Below are positions 1 to 8,913 of a stretch of DNA of 64,000 nt, piece by piece (the stretch's first letter is position 1; every line of letters begins with the position of its first letter). A program made the translations under genes and the position numbers. Under the pieces are notes generated by a model, which had not been told where the DNA came from, made no database searches, and saw nothing but the letters and a program-made list of their open reading frames with translations. Origin of the DNA: Gammaproteobacteria bacterium (GTDB lineage Bacteria; Pseudomonadota; Gammaproteobacteria; GRL18); NCBI GenBank assembly GCA_026994225.1, contig JALWRI010000113.1, positions 56,147 through 120,146 of the forward strand, given 5' to 3'.

Positions 1-1
1 A

Positions 2-802
2 GGAGAACAGTCTGGAACACTAGATAGTAGTTTAAAAGAAATATGCAGGCGTAGAGAAGTATATTGGCAAACCCGTCAAAAATTACAAAAAGCAATGATG
101 TATCCTGCTTTAACCTTATTTATGCAAATGGGCTTATTGGCCTTAATGATGATTTATGTGATACCTCAGCTAACATATATTTATTCGGGTATGGGTGCTG
201 ATTTACCACTTGCTACTCAATGGGTGATAACACTTTCTAATTTCTTAATGGAATATTGGTGGGTGATCTTGTTATTTTTTATGGTTGTTTATTACGGCGT
301 TTCTTTATTACAACGTAAAAGTGAAAAAGTGCGTTATTTTCGTGATGTTGCATTACTTTCTTTTCCTGGTGTTAAAGATGTAATACAAGCGATAGCGGGT
401 ATGCGTTTTGCACAGGTGATGAGTATGCAATTACAAGCAGGTATTCCAATCCTTAACGCAGTGAAGGCAAGTATTGGATCAGCCGGTAATCAAATTTATG
501 ATAAAAAATTATTAATGGTAGCGAAAGATATTGCAGGGGGGATTGATTTATCATTAGCACTACGTAAAACAGAGTTATTTCCCTCTATGCTGTTACAGAT
601 GGTAGAAACAGGTGAACAAACAGGAAACTTGGGGGAAGCTATGCAATATGTAGCAGAAAATACTGTAAATGAAACCGATGCTAAAATTGAAAAATTTATG
701 TCTACGGTAGAGGTCTTAATATTAGTGATATTGAGTATTGTAGTGGGGATAGTGATTATTGCTATGTATCTGCCTATTTTTCATCTTGGATCAGTAATTT
801 AA
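2..802 (+). CDS. pilC: Type IV pilus inner-membrane platform protein PilC (GspF family), 5' end outside window
   Basis: The reading frame is open from base 2, so the gene enters from the left edge and only about the last 266 residues are present. PilC is the polytopic inner-membrane platform on which PilB/PilT ATPases assemble and retract type IV pili. The visible part contains the second GspF domain: a GEQSG turn, two membrane segments near the middle, a long helical cytoplasmic stretch with METGEQTGNLGEAM, and a last membrane helix ending MYLPIFHLGSVI, a typical PilC C-terminus. In most gammaproteobacteria pilD follows; here an insertion-sequence remnant follows instead. A GspF of a type II secretion system is the alternative, but the tail and the nearby minor pilin genes favour PilC. 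Confidence 0.9.
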   Translation, partial: GEQSGTLDSSLKEICRRREVYWQTRQKLQKAMMYPALTLFMQMGLLALMMIYVIPQLTYIYSGMGADLPLATQWVITLSNFLMEYWWVILLFFMVVYYGVSLLQRKSEKVRYFRDVALLSFPGVKDVIQAIAGMRFAQVMSMQLQAGIPILNAVKASIGSAGNQIYDKKLLMVAKDIAGGIDLSLALRKTELFPSMLLQMVETGEQTGNLGEAMQYVAENTVNETDAKIEKFMSTVEVLILVILSIVVGIVIIAMYLPIFHLGSVI

Positions 803-847
803 AGCTATTGGGAGAGAATATTTTGAACAAAAGATGCAGGGCGCAGT

Positions 848-867
848 CTCGCTCCTTCAGGGGCGAG
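848..867. repeat. Left-end hairpin of the IS remnant
   Basis: CTCGCTCC, loop TTCA, GGGGCGAG: eight-base arms with one T-G wobble-type mismatch. The same arm design and mismatch position recur at 1745-1764, which supports these as paired subterminal structures of one IS200/IS605-type element. Confidence 0.65.
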
Positions 868-1001
868 TTAGCCCGTGATGTCAGGACGGTGGCACATACT
901 TTCTGACCGCGCTCAATGAAGCACCACCCATTTCTGTACTCCTGGATATTATCACACTTCAAGACTTGCTGTTAATGTATTTAGTCTATATAACTTACAG
1001 C

Positions 1002-1653
1002 ATGAAAGTCAAACACAAAAAAGCCATCAAAATCACCGATCAATTGTCGCCACAGGCCGCCGAAGTGATTGCGCAGTGGATTGGCTCTTATACCGTGATT
1101 AAAAACCAGAAAACCGTCTGGCACAGCAGGCTTATCAGCAATGGGAAGCCGCTGGTGAAGATAAAGAAAACTATCCTGTCGTTAATCAACAGGTGGCTTT
1201 TCTTAATCAGTCCCTGCCTTTTTTAAAAACCATACCATCACAAATCCGTCGAAATGCCGGAGCTAAATGGTTTGAAGCACACACGGTTTTTTATTGGGTC
1301 AAATCAGACAGTTTACAGCATATAAACTCAAAGACTCAGGTAAATTACTGGTAAAAGTGCCAGCGTCCAGTCAGCAATGTGCTCAGTGCGGTGATACGGA
1401 TAAAAAGAACCGTAAGAGCCAGTCTGAGTTCTTATGTTTAAAATGCGGGCATACAGACAATACCGATAATAATGCCACAAAAGTAATAAAACAAAGAACC
1501 TTCAAATATTTACGCTCTAAAGCGTTCCTCAATGGGAAAACAAAGCGTAAAATTGCCATTCGAAAAAAAGCGGTACAGGTGGTGGAACGACCGTCTTTAG
1601 ATAGCAAAGGAGATGTAAGCCCGGAAATTCCGGCAACGACCGTTGATGTGTGA
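1002..1653 (+). pseudogene. tnpB: tnpB/OrfB pseudogene, frameshifted and internally deleted
   Basis: The N-terminal part starts at ATG 1002 (MKVKHKKAIKITDQL) and runs in frame to about 1116. The homologous reading then moves to another frame (LAQQAYQQWEAAG..., to about 1280). From about 1300 a third frame carries the C-terminal part, with a zinc ribbon (CAQCG and CLKCGH) and the RuvC-III-like aspartate in NTDNNA. Together these give roughly 220 residues against about 400 in an intact family member, so most of the RuvC core is missing. TnpB is an RNA-guided nuclease of IS200/IS605 elements; this copy cannot be functional. Confidence 0.8.
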
Positions 1654-1662
1654 AACGAAAAC

Positions 1663-1703
1663 AGAGTAACTTAATCACCCGGTATTGGTGATTAAGTTAC
1701 TCT
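1663..1703 (+). terminator. Strong stem-loop after tnpB remnant, probable terminator
   Basis: A perfect 17-bp inverted repeat (1663-1679 with 1687-1703, starting AGAGTAACTTAATCACC), 7-base loop, followed by a short T run (1703-1706). It lies just after the tnpB stop. The arms are AT-rich and symmetrical, so it could act in both directions and insulate pilC from the oppositely oriented pilX. It could also belong to the element's guide-RNA (omega-RNA) region, which normally lies at the 3' end of tnpB. Confidence 0.6.
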
Positions 1704-1744
1704 TTTAGTAGGCTCATTATACCTGTAGGGGGCGGCTCTTTAAG

Positions 1745-1764
1745 CCCGCTCCTTTAGGGGCGGG
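1745..1764. repeat. Right-end hairpin of the IS remnant
   Basis: CCCGCTCC, loop TTTA, GGGGCGGG. It mirrors the left-end hairpin in arm length, loop size and the single mismatched pair. The pilX stop codon lies only 19 bases to the right, so the element sits directly against the end of pilX. Confidence 0.65.
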
Positions 1765-1782
1765 TAGTTTACACTGGGAACA

Positions 1783-2511
1783 TCAATTAAATAGAATACG
1801 CCAAGAAAGTGTTATTGGTTTAAAGGTATTTTTTCCTGTAAAAACAGGGTTAGGTATGGCATAAATACTTTCTATAAAAACATTTGTATGACCATCTTCT
1901 GCTATACCTTTAGCAATAATATAAAATAAACTGCTTTTTGCAGCAGTGATTTTTTTTTCTTCTATCTTTGGATATTTATCTAAGGAGAAATTATCAAAGC
2001 AATCAAAGGCAATAAAAAACTCAGGTTGGTATTTTCCTACAGAGGGGATGATATTCTGAGATTGTTCTTCTGGATGAAGGTATGAATGAGCATAAGAAGA
2101 GATATATTTTGTTTGTGTATCCCAGTGTTTGATTATCCACGTGGTATCTATGGTAGGGTTAGATATATTCCAAAGTATTTGCCAGGTAGTGGCATTTTTT
2201 TTATTTAGACTCAGAGGAAGCAGTTTTTTTCCACAACTATAAGGATCAAAATCAAGATCATCTGCATTGATATTATCAGAAAAATTGGGATAAAATTGTT
2301 GCAGTAAATTTTTAGCACGACGAAGAGCCGATTCAGCAGATTGTAAAGCAATATAATATTGTAGATGGTTGGCACTCATTTTTTCTTGGGTAAGGGAGGT
2401 GTGTGCTGTCATCAGTGAAAGGGTTGTGAGTGCAATTAATAGCAATAAAGCAATAATAAGGACTGCCCCAGATTGTTGCACAGTGTTGTTATATTTTAAT
2501 GATTGGTTCAT
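1783..2511 (-). CDS. pilX: Minor pilin assembly protein PilX
   Basis: 242 residues. The N-terminus QQSGAVLIIALLLLIALTTL is a prepilin-like signal: Gly before the cleavage point, then a hydrophobic helix without the Glu5 found in major pilins, as is usual for PilX. The segment SAESALRRAKNL after the helix is also typical of PilX. The protein would be cut by PilD and join the priming complex at the pilus tip with PilV and PilW. It is the last gene of pilV-pilW-pilX, three bases after pilW. pilY1, which normally follows and encodes the tip adhesin, is absent: the IS remnant begins here. Confidence 0.85.
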   Translation of the reverse strand: MNQSLKYNNTVQQSGAVLIIALLLLIALTTLSLMTAHTSLTQEKMSANHLQYYIALQSAESALRRAKNLLQQFYPNFSDNINADDLDFDPYSCGKKLLPLSLNKKNATTWQILWNISNPTIDTTWIIKHWDTQTKYISSYAHSYLHPEEQSQNIIPSVGKYQPEFFIAFDCFDNFSLDKYPKIEEKKITAAKSSLFYIIAKGIAEDGHTNVFIESIYAIPNPVFTGKNTFKPITLSWRILFN

Positions 2512-2514
2512 AAG

Positions 2515-3285
2515 CTAGTAATGGGGGAGGTTGCGTAAGGTATATGTAGCATTAAATACTTTACATAAATGTTGTGCCGGGCAGATAATGCTATTTTCTG
2601 GATCATAACTGGGAAAAGGCATTTTTTGTTTGCTTTCAGTAGTGATATTATTTTGTTGGCTTTGTACAACAAAACTAATACGTATAGCAACAATTTGTGT
2701 CCAATCAGTAATATTATTATGGGAAACAAAGTGTTCTACAGCCGTATCATTATTACTATCTACACCATAACGTAGGTGAATATCACTGATGTCGGTCAAT
2801 AAGGTTGTATTATTACAACGTAATGTTTTATTTATTTTATCGACTTCAAAACTATCAATCCAGGTTGTGTTAGCGGCAACATGATTGCCTAAACAGTTGA
2901 CAATAGTGCCATCATTCAATCCTTGATAACGTACCCTAAAACCGGTATTAGCTGTGTTTTTTATAATAGGGGCAATAATTTGTTTATTAGCAAAAGCGGG
3001 AGTAACCTTATTATCCAAAGGAAAAGGAGGATTGAGTAATAATAATTGCTGTTGTTTATGGGTAGTGAAGCCTGCTTTTTGTAATCCTGATTCAAAAAAA
3101 TAACGAGCGATACGCCCCGTATCTTGTAATTTTGCAAGGGCTGTCTGTATTTTATAACTCTGTTGGCTTTGTAAATATATAGTAAAAATACCGGTTGAAA
3201 TAATCGCTCCTAAAGTGAGAGCAATCATTAGTTCAACAAGACTAATTCCTTGTTGTGTAGGTGTTAAGGGAGACGACATAATCAT
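2515..3285 (-). CDS. pilW: Minor pilin assembly protein PilW
   Basis: 256 residues. Class III signal TQQG/ISLVELMIALTLG carries the Gly-1 and Glu+5 of pilin-like proteins, followed by the long N-terminal helix and QKAGF, a common PilW landmark. It is a member of the minor pilin priming complex of the type IV pilus and is processed by PilD. Its start overlaps the end of pilV by four bases, indicating translational coupling; pilX begins three bases after its stop. The C-terminal half is cysteine-containing and variable, as in other PilW proteins. Confidence 0.87.
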   Translation of the reverse strand: MIMSSPLTPTQQGISLVELMIALTLGAIISTGIFTIYLQSQQSYKIQTALAKLQDTGRIARYFFESGLQKAGFTTHKQQQLLLLNPPFPLDNKVTPAFANKQIIAPIIKNTANTGFRVRYQGLNDGTIVNCLGNHVAANTTWIDSFEVDKINKTLRCNNTTLLTDISDIHLRYGVDSNNDTAVEHFVSHNNITDWTQIVAIRISFVVQSQQNNITTESKQKMPFPSYDPENSIICPAQHLCKVFNATYTLRNLPHY

Positions 3286-3854
3286 AGTTGTACCGTAATA
3301 TTGACATGTTTTTTATTAGTCGTTGCATTGGAATCAATATTTTCTGTCCAGCATAGTGTAATAGTGTGAATGGTACTATTTAACACCGCAGCGGTACATG
3401 CCTGAGAGCAATCCATATCATTTTGATTAGTATTACAAATACGCCACTGAGCTTGTGGAAGAAGGGTGGCTATTTGTCGTCTCCAATCTTGAAAATCAGC
3501 GTATGCTAAATGGCAAGCGGGTATTGATGGATTACAGCTTGCACTATTTTTATTATTTAGGCTTTGAAAATACATGGCATGATAAAAACTCGCCTGATTT
3601 TTTTTATAACCAGCTTGTTGAAAGGTTTTCTGACTTTGTTGATTAGTCGGCATGATAGCGATTAAATTTGCTCGCATACGTTCGAGCATTTCGGTAGAGA
3701 GCGTAATGGCTTGTGAATATAAATAAGCAGAATGATTAAATTTTAGGCTATTGGTATGTAGTGCAGCAAGCCCTAGTAAAGACAGGCTGAGAATAAATAA
3801 AGCAATTAACACTTCTAAAAGTGAAAAGCCTTGATGATGGATAATTTTTAGCAT
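3282..3854 (-). CDS. pilV: Minor pilin modification protein PilV
   Basis: 190 residues. The signal HHQG/FSLLEVLIALFILS has Gly-1, Phe+1 and Glu+5 exactly as expected for a prepilin peptidase substrate. The phrase STEMLERMRAN after the helix is characteristic of PilV. It is the first gene of a three-gene minus-strand operon with pilW and pilX; no fimT or fimU precedes it, and gyrA diverges 131 bp away. It is predicted to act in pilus initiation at the inner membrane. Confidence 0.87.
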   Translation of the reverse strand: MLKIIHHQGFSLLEVLIALFILSLSLLGLAALHTNSLKFNHSAYLYSQAITLSTEMLERMRANLIAIMPTNQQSQKTFQQAGYKKNQASFYHAMYFQSLNNKNSASCNPSIPACHLAYADFQDWRRQIATLLPQAQWRICNTNQNDMDCSQACTAAVLNSTIHTITLCWTENIDSNATTNKKHVNITVQL

Positions 3855-3919
3855 TTTTAAGGCATCATAGTATTAGGGGTATTTTTAAAATTTTCAGCCT
3901 TTATAGCGGTTTTTTATGC

Positions 3920-3950
3920 TATAATAGCCTGCTCTGCTGGATAGTATAAT
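3920..3950 (+). promoter_or_regulatory. Candidate -10 elements of the gyrA promoter region
   Basis: Two consensus TATAAT hexamers occur at 3920-3925 and 3945-3950, 36-66 bases upstream of the gyrA start. Neither has a convincing -35 at 17 bp, so which one is used cannot be decided from sequence. The region also holds the opposite-facing pilV start, so regulation of the two could interact. Confidence 0.4.
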
Positions 3951-3985
3951 GACTAAAATCTATCATTAGTTTAGGATAATCGTTC

Positions 3986-6556
3986 ATGTCTGATTTTGCA
4001 AAAGAAGTTTTCCCCGTCAATATTGAAGATGAGATGCGTCAATCTTATATGGATTACGCAATGAGTGTTATTGTCGGGCGTGCGTTACCTGATATTCGTG
4101 ATGGTTTAAAACCTGTACATCGCCGTGTAATTTATGCCATGCATGAATCAGGGTTGGATTGGAATAAGCCTTATAAAAAATCTGCACGTATTGTGGGGGA
4201 AGTATTAGGTAAATATCATCCTCATGGGGATACGGCGGTATATGATACTATCGTGCGTATGGCGCAAGATTTTTCACTCCGTTATAGGTTAGTCGATGGG
4301 CAAGGAAATTTTGGCTCAATTGATGGTGATTCTGCTGCGGCAATGCGTTATACGGAAGTGCGTATGTCTAAGATTGCACATCAATTACTTGCAGATATAG
4401 AAAAACAAACAGTTGATTTTGAAGAAAATTACGATGGTTCAGAGCAAGAGCCAAGCGTTTTACCTACACGAGTACCAAATTTATTAATAAATGGTGCATC
4501 AGGTATTGCTGTGGGGATGGCAACCAATATCCCACCACATAATTTACAAGAAGTGATACAAGGATGTTTAGCGCTGATAGATAATCCTGATTTAAGTATT
4601 ACTGAATTAATGGACTATATACCAGGTCCTGATTTTCCCACGCAGGGCATTATTAATGGCGTAGCAGGAATTAAACAGGCTTATCAAACAGGACGAGGAA
4701 GTATAAAAATTCGAGCAAGAGCCGAGATTAAAGAAAATAACAATAAAACTCAAATCATTGTGCATGAATTACCTTATCAGGTGAATAAAGCCCGTTTATT
4801 AGAACATATTGCTAATTTGGTAAAAGCGAAAAAAATTGAAGGGATTAGTGAATTACGGGATGAATCAGATAAAGATGGTATGCGTATTGTCATGAATCTA
4901 CGGCGTGGGGTAGTTGCTGATGTATTATTGAATAATTTATATCAACAAACCGCATTGCAAAAAGGTTTTGGTATTAATATTGTCGCATTAGTTGATGGAC
5001 GACCGCAAGTATTAAATATAAAACAATTACTTGAAGCCTTTATTCGTCATCGCCGAGAAGTTGTCTATCGGCGTACTTTATTTGATTTACGTAAAGCCCG
5101 TGAACGGGCGCATATTTTGGAAGGCTTGGCCATTGCACTTGCCAATATTGATACAGTGATTACAGCGATTAGACAATCGAGTAGTCCACAAGAAGCCAAA
5201 AAGCAGTTAATGGAAACCACTTGGCAAGCAAAAAATATAGTGGCTTTAGTGCAAAAAGCGAATACAGAAGATATGACAGTTGATGCCCGATTACCTAATT
5301 TACCAGCGCATTATGGTTTGCAAGGGGATATTTACCAATTATCTGATATGCAAGCACAAGCTATTTTAGATTTACGTTTACACCGGATTACTGCTTTAGA
5401 ACAAGATAAAATTTTGGAGGAATATCAGGAAAAATTAATAGAAATTGTAGAATATTTAGTCATTCTTGATAGTCGTAGTCATTTAATGCAAGTTATTCGT
5501 GATGAATTGCAAGCAATTACAGAACAGTTTGGGGATACACGTCGTACTGAAATTAGTATTTCCCATGATGAGTTAAATGTGGAGGATTTAATCTCTAATG
5601 ATCTGATGGTGGTAACCCTATCACATGAGGGATATGTGAAATCACAACTGCTTTCTGATTATAGCGCGCAAAAACGAGGGGGCAAAGGGAAATCTGCTAC
5701 TGCAATGAAAGAGGCTGATTTTATTGATAAATTATTTACAGCAAATGCTCACGATACGCTGTTGTATTTTTCTAATTATGGCAAAGTCTATTGGAAAAAA
5801 GTATATCAAATACCTCAAGCAAGTCGGAATGCTCGTGGACGGCCAATTATTAATTTATTACCGCTTGCTGAAGGGGAAAAAATTAATGCAGTATTGCCGG
5901 TTAAAGAATATGATGATAAAAAATTTATCCTCATGGCAACGACCTCTGGAATGATAAAAAAAACCCCTTTATCGGCCTACTCAAGACCGCAAGTTAACGG
6001 TATTATTGCGGTTAATTTACGTGCTGGAGATAAGTTGGTCAATGTTGCGATTACAGATGGACAGCAAGACATTATGTTATTTACCAGTGCTGGCAAGGCC
6101 ATTCGTTTTGATGAGCAACAAGCACGTATTAGCGGACGTAAAGCGATTGGGGTGAAAGGCGTTAATTTAGATAAAAATCAATCAGTGATATCTATGTTAG
6201 CGATTTCAAAAGAAAGTAATGATCAAGTATTAACGGTAACAGAAAATGGCTATGGAAAACGTACCTGTATTGAAGAATATCGTTTTACCAAGCGTGGTGG
6301 AAAAGGGGTATTAGCAATAAAACCATCTGTTCGCAATGGTGCAGTAGTTGGCGCAACATTAGTCAATGAAGATGACGAAATAATGTTAATAAGCAATGCA
6401 GGTACGCTAGTAAGAACCCGTGTAAAAGAAGTACCAGCGATAAGTCGTGTATCACAAGGGGTACGTTTAATACGTTTACACAAAGATGAACATCTGGTAG
6501 GTATTGAACGTATTGAAGATATGAATGAAGCCGATAATGACGATGATCAGGCATAA
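3986..6556 (+). CDS. gyrA: DNA gyrase subunit A
   Basis: 856 residues, close to the usual 875. It is the breakage-reunion subunit that, with GyrB, introduces negative supercoils. Catalytic Tyr122 lies in [10 protein letters not shown]. The quinolone-determining segment reads [10 protein letters not shown], giving Thr at position 83 and Asp at 87 in E. coli numbering. The GyrA box appears as QKRGGKG near residue 560, followed by six-bladed beta-pinwheel repeats and an acidic tail (EADNDDDQA). An AGGA ribosome site precedes the ATG. serC follows 48 bases later in the same direction, as in Pseudomonas. Confidence 0.98.
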   Translation: MSDFAKEVFPVNIEDEMRQSYMDYAMSVIVGRALPDIRDGLKPVHRRVIYAMHESGLDWNKPYKKSARIVGEVLGKYHPHGDTAVYDTIVRMAQDFSLRYRLVDGQGNFGSIDGDSAAAMRYTEVRMSKIAHQLLADIEKQTVDFEENYDGSEQEPSVLPTRVPNLLINGASGIAVGMATNIPPHNLQEVIQGCLALIDNPDLSITELMDYIPGPDFPTQGIINGVAGIKQAYQTGRGSIKIRARAEIKENNNKTQIIVHELPYQVNKARLLEHIANLVKAKKIEGISELRDESDKDGMRIVMNLRRGVVADVLLNNLYQQTALQKGFGINIVALVDGRPQVLNIKQLLEAFIRHRREVVYRRTLFDLRKARERAHILEGLAIALANIDTVITAIRQSSSPQEAKKQLMETTWQAKNIVALVQKANTEDMTVDARLPNLPAHYGLQGDIYQLSDMQAQAILDLRLHRITALEQDKILEEYQEKLIEIVEYLVILDSRSHLMQVIRDELQAITEQFGDTRRTEISISHDELNVEDLISNDLMVVTLSHEGYVKSQLLSDYSAQKRGGKGKSATAMKEADFIDKLFTANAHDTLLYFSNYGKVYWKKVYQIPQASRNARGRPIINLLPLAEGEKINAVLPVKEYDDKKFILMATTSGMIKKTPLSAYSRPQVNGIIAVNLRAGDKLVNVAITDGQQDIMLFTSAGKAIRFDEQQARISGRKAIGVKGVNLDKNQSVISMLAISKESNDQVLTVTENGYGKRTCIEEYRFTKRGGKGVLAIKPSVRNGAVVGATLVNEDDEIMLISNAGTLVRTRVKEVPAISRVSQGVRLIRLHKDEHLVGIERIEDMNEADNDDDQA

Positions 6557-6604
6557 TAATCAATATATTAATAATTTTATTCAAAGCTAAGGAAGAATAA
6601 TTCT

Positions 6605-7687
6605 ATGTCACGTATTTTTAATTTTAGTGCAGGCCCTGCAATGTTACCTGAAGCAGTATTACAAAAAGCGGCCAGTGAAATGCAAGATTGGCATGGCAGT
6701 GGTATGTCAGTGATGGAAATGAGTCATAGGGGCAAAGATTTTATGTCCATTGCAGAACGAGCAGAAAGCGCATTGCGACGTTTAATGCAAATTCCAGATA
6801 ATTATAAAGTATTATTTTTACAAGGTGGTGCAAGCTGTCAATTTGCTATGGTACCGTTAAATCTATTGGGAAACAAAACGCAAGCAGATTATATCCATAC
6901 CGGAGCATGGTCAAAAAAGGCAATAGCAGAAGCAAAACGCTATTGTGAAGTTAATATTGTTGCAAATTCTGAAGCGAGTCAGTTTTCTGATATTCCTGAT
7001 TTTTCTACCTGGCAATTAAATAGTGATGCGGCTTACCTTCACTATACACCGAATGAAACCATTGGCGGGGTTGAATTTCATTGGATACCCGATTGTGCTG
7101 ATGTGCCGTTAGTGGCAGATATGTCATCAACTATTTTATCACGTCCTGTTGATGTCAGTCGTTTCGGTATTATTTATGCGGGAGCGCAAAAAAATATTGG
7201 TCCAGCCGGTTTGACCTTAGTCATTATAAGGGAAGACTTAATGGGTAATGCACGGGATACAACACCTGCAATGTTTGACTATGCGACCCACGCTAAAAAT
7301 GGTTCTATGTATAATACTCCGCCTACATATAGTTGGTATTTAGCAGGTTTAGTGTTTGACTGGTTATTAGAGTTAGGGGGATTGAGTGCTATGGCAGCGA
7401 TTAATCAGCGTAAAGCAGAAAAATTGTATCATGCCATTGATAATAATGATTTTTATCAAAATCCGGTAGCAGTAAAGGATCGTTCATGGATGAATGTTCC
7501 TTTTACCTTGGCTGATGCAGCATTAGATAAGGTGTTTTTGGAAGAAGCAGAAAAACAAAATCTAAAAACTTTAAAAGGGCATCGTTCAGTAGGGGGGATG
7601 CGAGCTAGTATTTATAATGCTATGCCTGAAGCAGGGGTTGATAGCTTAATTGATTTTATGCAGCAATTTGCAGCAAAACATGGTTAA
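6605..7687 (+). CDS. serC: Phosphoserine aminotransferase
   Basis: 360 residues, standard length. A PLP enzyme converting 3-phosphohydroxypyruvate and glutamate to phosphoserine; also acts in pyridoxal phosphate synthesis. The N-terminus IFNFSAGPAMLP and the PLP lysine (Lys196) in AGAQKNIGPAG are diagnostic, as are QGGAS for phosphate binding and the C-terminal VGGMRASIYNA. It lies between gyrA and a serA gene 23 bases downstream, so the two middle steps of serine synthesis are co-transcribed. Confidence 0.97.
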   Translation: MSRIFNFSAGPAMLPEAVLQKAASEMQDWHGSGMSVMEMSHRGKDFMSIAERAESALRRLMQIPDNYKVLFLQGGASCQFAMVPLNLLGNKTQADYIHTGAWSKKAIAEAKRYCEVNIVANSEASQFSDIPDFSTWQLNSDAAYLHYTPNETIGGVEFHWIPDCADVPLVADMSSTILSRPVDVSRFGIIYAGAQKNIGPAGLTLVIIREDLMGNARDTTPAMFDYATHAKNGSMYNTPPTYSWYLAGLVFDWLLELGGLSAMAAINQRKAEKLYHAIDNNDFYQNPVAVKDRSWMNVPFTLADAALDKVFLEEAEKQNLKTLKGHRSVGGMRASIYNAMPEAGVDSLIDFMQQFAAKHG

Positions 7688-7710
7688 TTTACTAGGGAGT
7701 ATAGTAATAA

Positions 7711-8874
7711 ATGTTTAAAATATTGACCTTAAATAATATATCTGTTGCAGGATTGGAAAAATTACCTCGTGATAAATATGAAGTAGCATCAGAAATGGGA
7801 CATCCTGATGCGATTTTATTACGTTCTTTTAAAATGCATGATATGGAGATTCCAAGCACACTCAAAGCAGTCGGTCGGGCAGGAGCAGGGGTGAATAATA
7901 TTCCGGTTGATACCATGAGCGCACAAGGTATTCCGGTTTTTAATGCGCCAGGTGCAAATGCAAATGCAGTAAAAGAATTAGTCTTGGCAGGGATGTTGAT
8001 TGGGTATCGACATTTAATGCCAGCTTGGGATTTTGCTCGTCATTTAGAAGGTTCAGATGAAGAAATTAGCAAGCAAGTCGAAGCAGGAAAAAAACATTTT
8101 TCAGGCTTTGAATTACCAGGAAAAACATTAGGCGTAGTAGGGCTTGGTGCTATCGGTCGGCATGTTGCGAATATGGCAATATCATTAGGTATGAATGTAA
8201 TAGGTTTTGATCCAGGTATCACTGTTGAAGGTGCTTGGAAATTATCTTCAGATGTTAAACAGGCACAAACTATTGATGAAATGTTGCCACATGTCGATTT
8301 TATTTCTTTTCATGTACCTTTAGTTGAGGCAACAAAAAATATGCTTAATAAAGAACGTATTAAGCTAATGAAAAAAGAAGCGATCATTATTAATTTTGCA
8401 CGTAATGGTATTATTGATGATGAAGCCGTATCAGATGCTTTAAATGCAGATTTATTGTATGGTTATGTGTGTGATTTCCCAAGTAATTTATTAAAACAGC
8501 ATAAAAAAGTAGTGACATTTCCTCATCTTGGTGCTTCAACGAAAGAAGCAGAAGATAATTGTGCAACAATGGTTGTAGATAACTTACGGGATTATTTGGA
8601 AAATGGAAATATTCGCTATTCTGTTAATTTTCCTGAAGTCCATCTTTCTCGCACCAGTAATGTACGGTTAGCAATAGCAAACAGTAATGTCCCCAATATG
8701 GTAGGACAGATTTCCACCTTGATCGCAGATGCCGGAATTAATATTATTGATATGATCAATAAATCTCGGCAAGAACTTGCCTATACATTGGTAGATATTG
8801 ATGGCACAGTCAGTGATGAAATATTAGAAAAGTTACGTGCTATTGAGGGCGTTTTGTCTGTGCGGTTATGCTAA
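7711..8874 (+). CDS. serA: D-3-phosphoglycerate dehydrogenase with ACT domain
   Basis: 387 residues: NAD-dependent 2-hydroxyacid dehydrogenase followed by a C-terminal ACT domain (about residues 316-387). The Rossmann motif is GVVGLGAIGRHVANM, the catalytic Arg lies in NFARNGIID and the His in FPHLGASTKEAEDN. It oxidises 3-phosphoglycerate to 3-phosphohydroxypyruvate, the substrate of the adjacent SerC. The ACT domain suggests serine feedback. This is the short type (about 390 residues) without the extra ASB domain. In pseudomonads serC is followed directly by pheA, so serA is an insertion in the conserved order. Confidence 0.93.
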   Translation: MFKILTLNNISVAGLEKLPRDKYEVASEMGHPDAILLRSFKMHDMEIPSTLKAVGRAGAGVNNIPVDTMSAQGIPVFNAPGANANAVKELVLAGMLIGYRHLMPAWDFARHLEGSDEEISKQVEAGKKHFSGFELPGKTLGVVGLGAIGRHVANMAISLGMNVIGFDPGITVEGAWKLSSDVKQAQTIDEMLPHVDFISFHVPLVEATKNMLNKERIKLMKKEAIIINFARNGIIDDEAVSDALNADLLYGYVCDFPSNLLKQHKKVVTFPHLGASTKEAEDNCATMVVDNLRDYLENGNIRYSVNFPEVHLSRTSNVRLAIANSNVPNMVGQISTLIADAGINIIDMINKSRQELAYTLVDIDGTVSDEILEKLRAIEGVLSVRLC

Positions 8875-8913
8875 ACTGCCAAATTATAGTTAATATAATT
8901 GAGCAATAAGTAT

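Larger units (their letters stand above)
840..1770 (+). mobile_element. Decayed IS200/IS605-family element (tnpB/OrfB type)
   Basis: About 0.93 kb between pilC and pilX. It has similar imperfect hairpins at both ends (848-867 and 1745-1764), as IS200/IS605 elements do in place of terminal inverted repeats, and encloses a broken OrfB/TnpB gene. No tnpA (Y1 transposase) is present, so this is an OrfB-only element that cannot move by itself. Its base composition is visibly richer in G+C than the flanking pilin genes. Exact ends are inferred from the hairpins. Confidence 0.75.

Noticed and set aside
1383..1607. Minus-strand open frame across the tnpB remnant
   Set aside because: It is the mirror of the zinc-ribbon coding frame and has no features of its own.
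4223..4247. Thr instead of Ser at GyrA position 83 as a quinolone-resistance mutation
   Set aside because: Thr83 is the wild-type residue in several gammaproteobacteria such as Pseudomonas aeruginosa, and Asp87 is unchanged.
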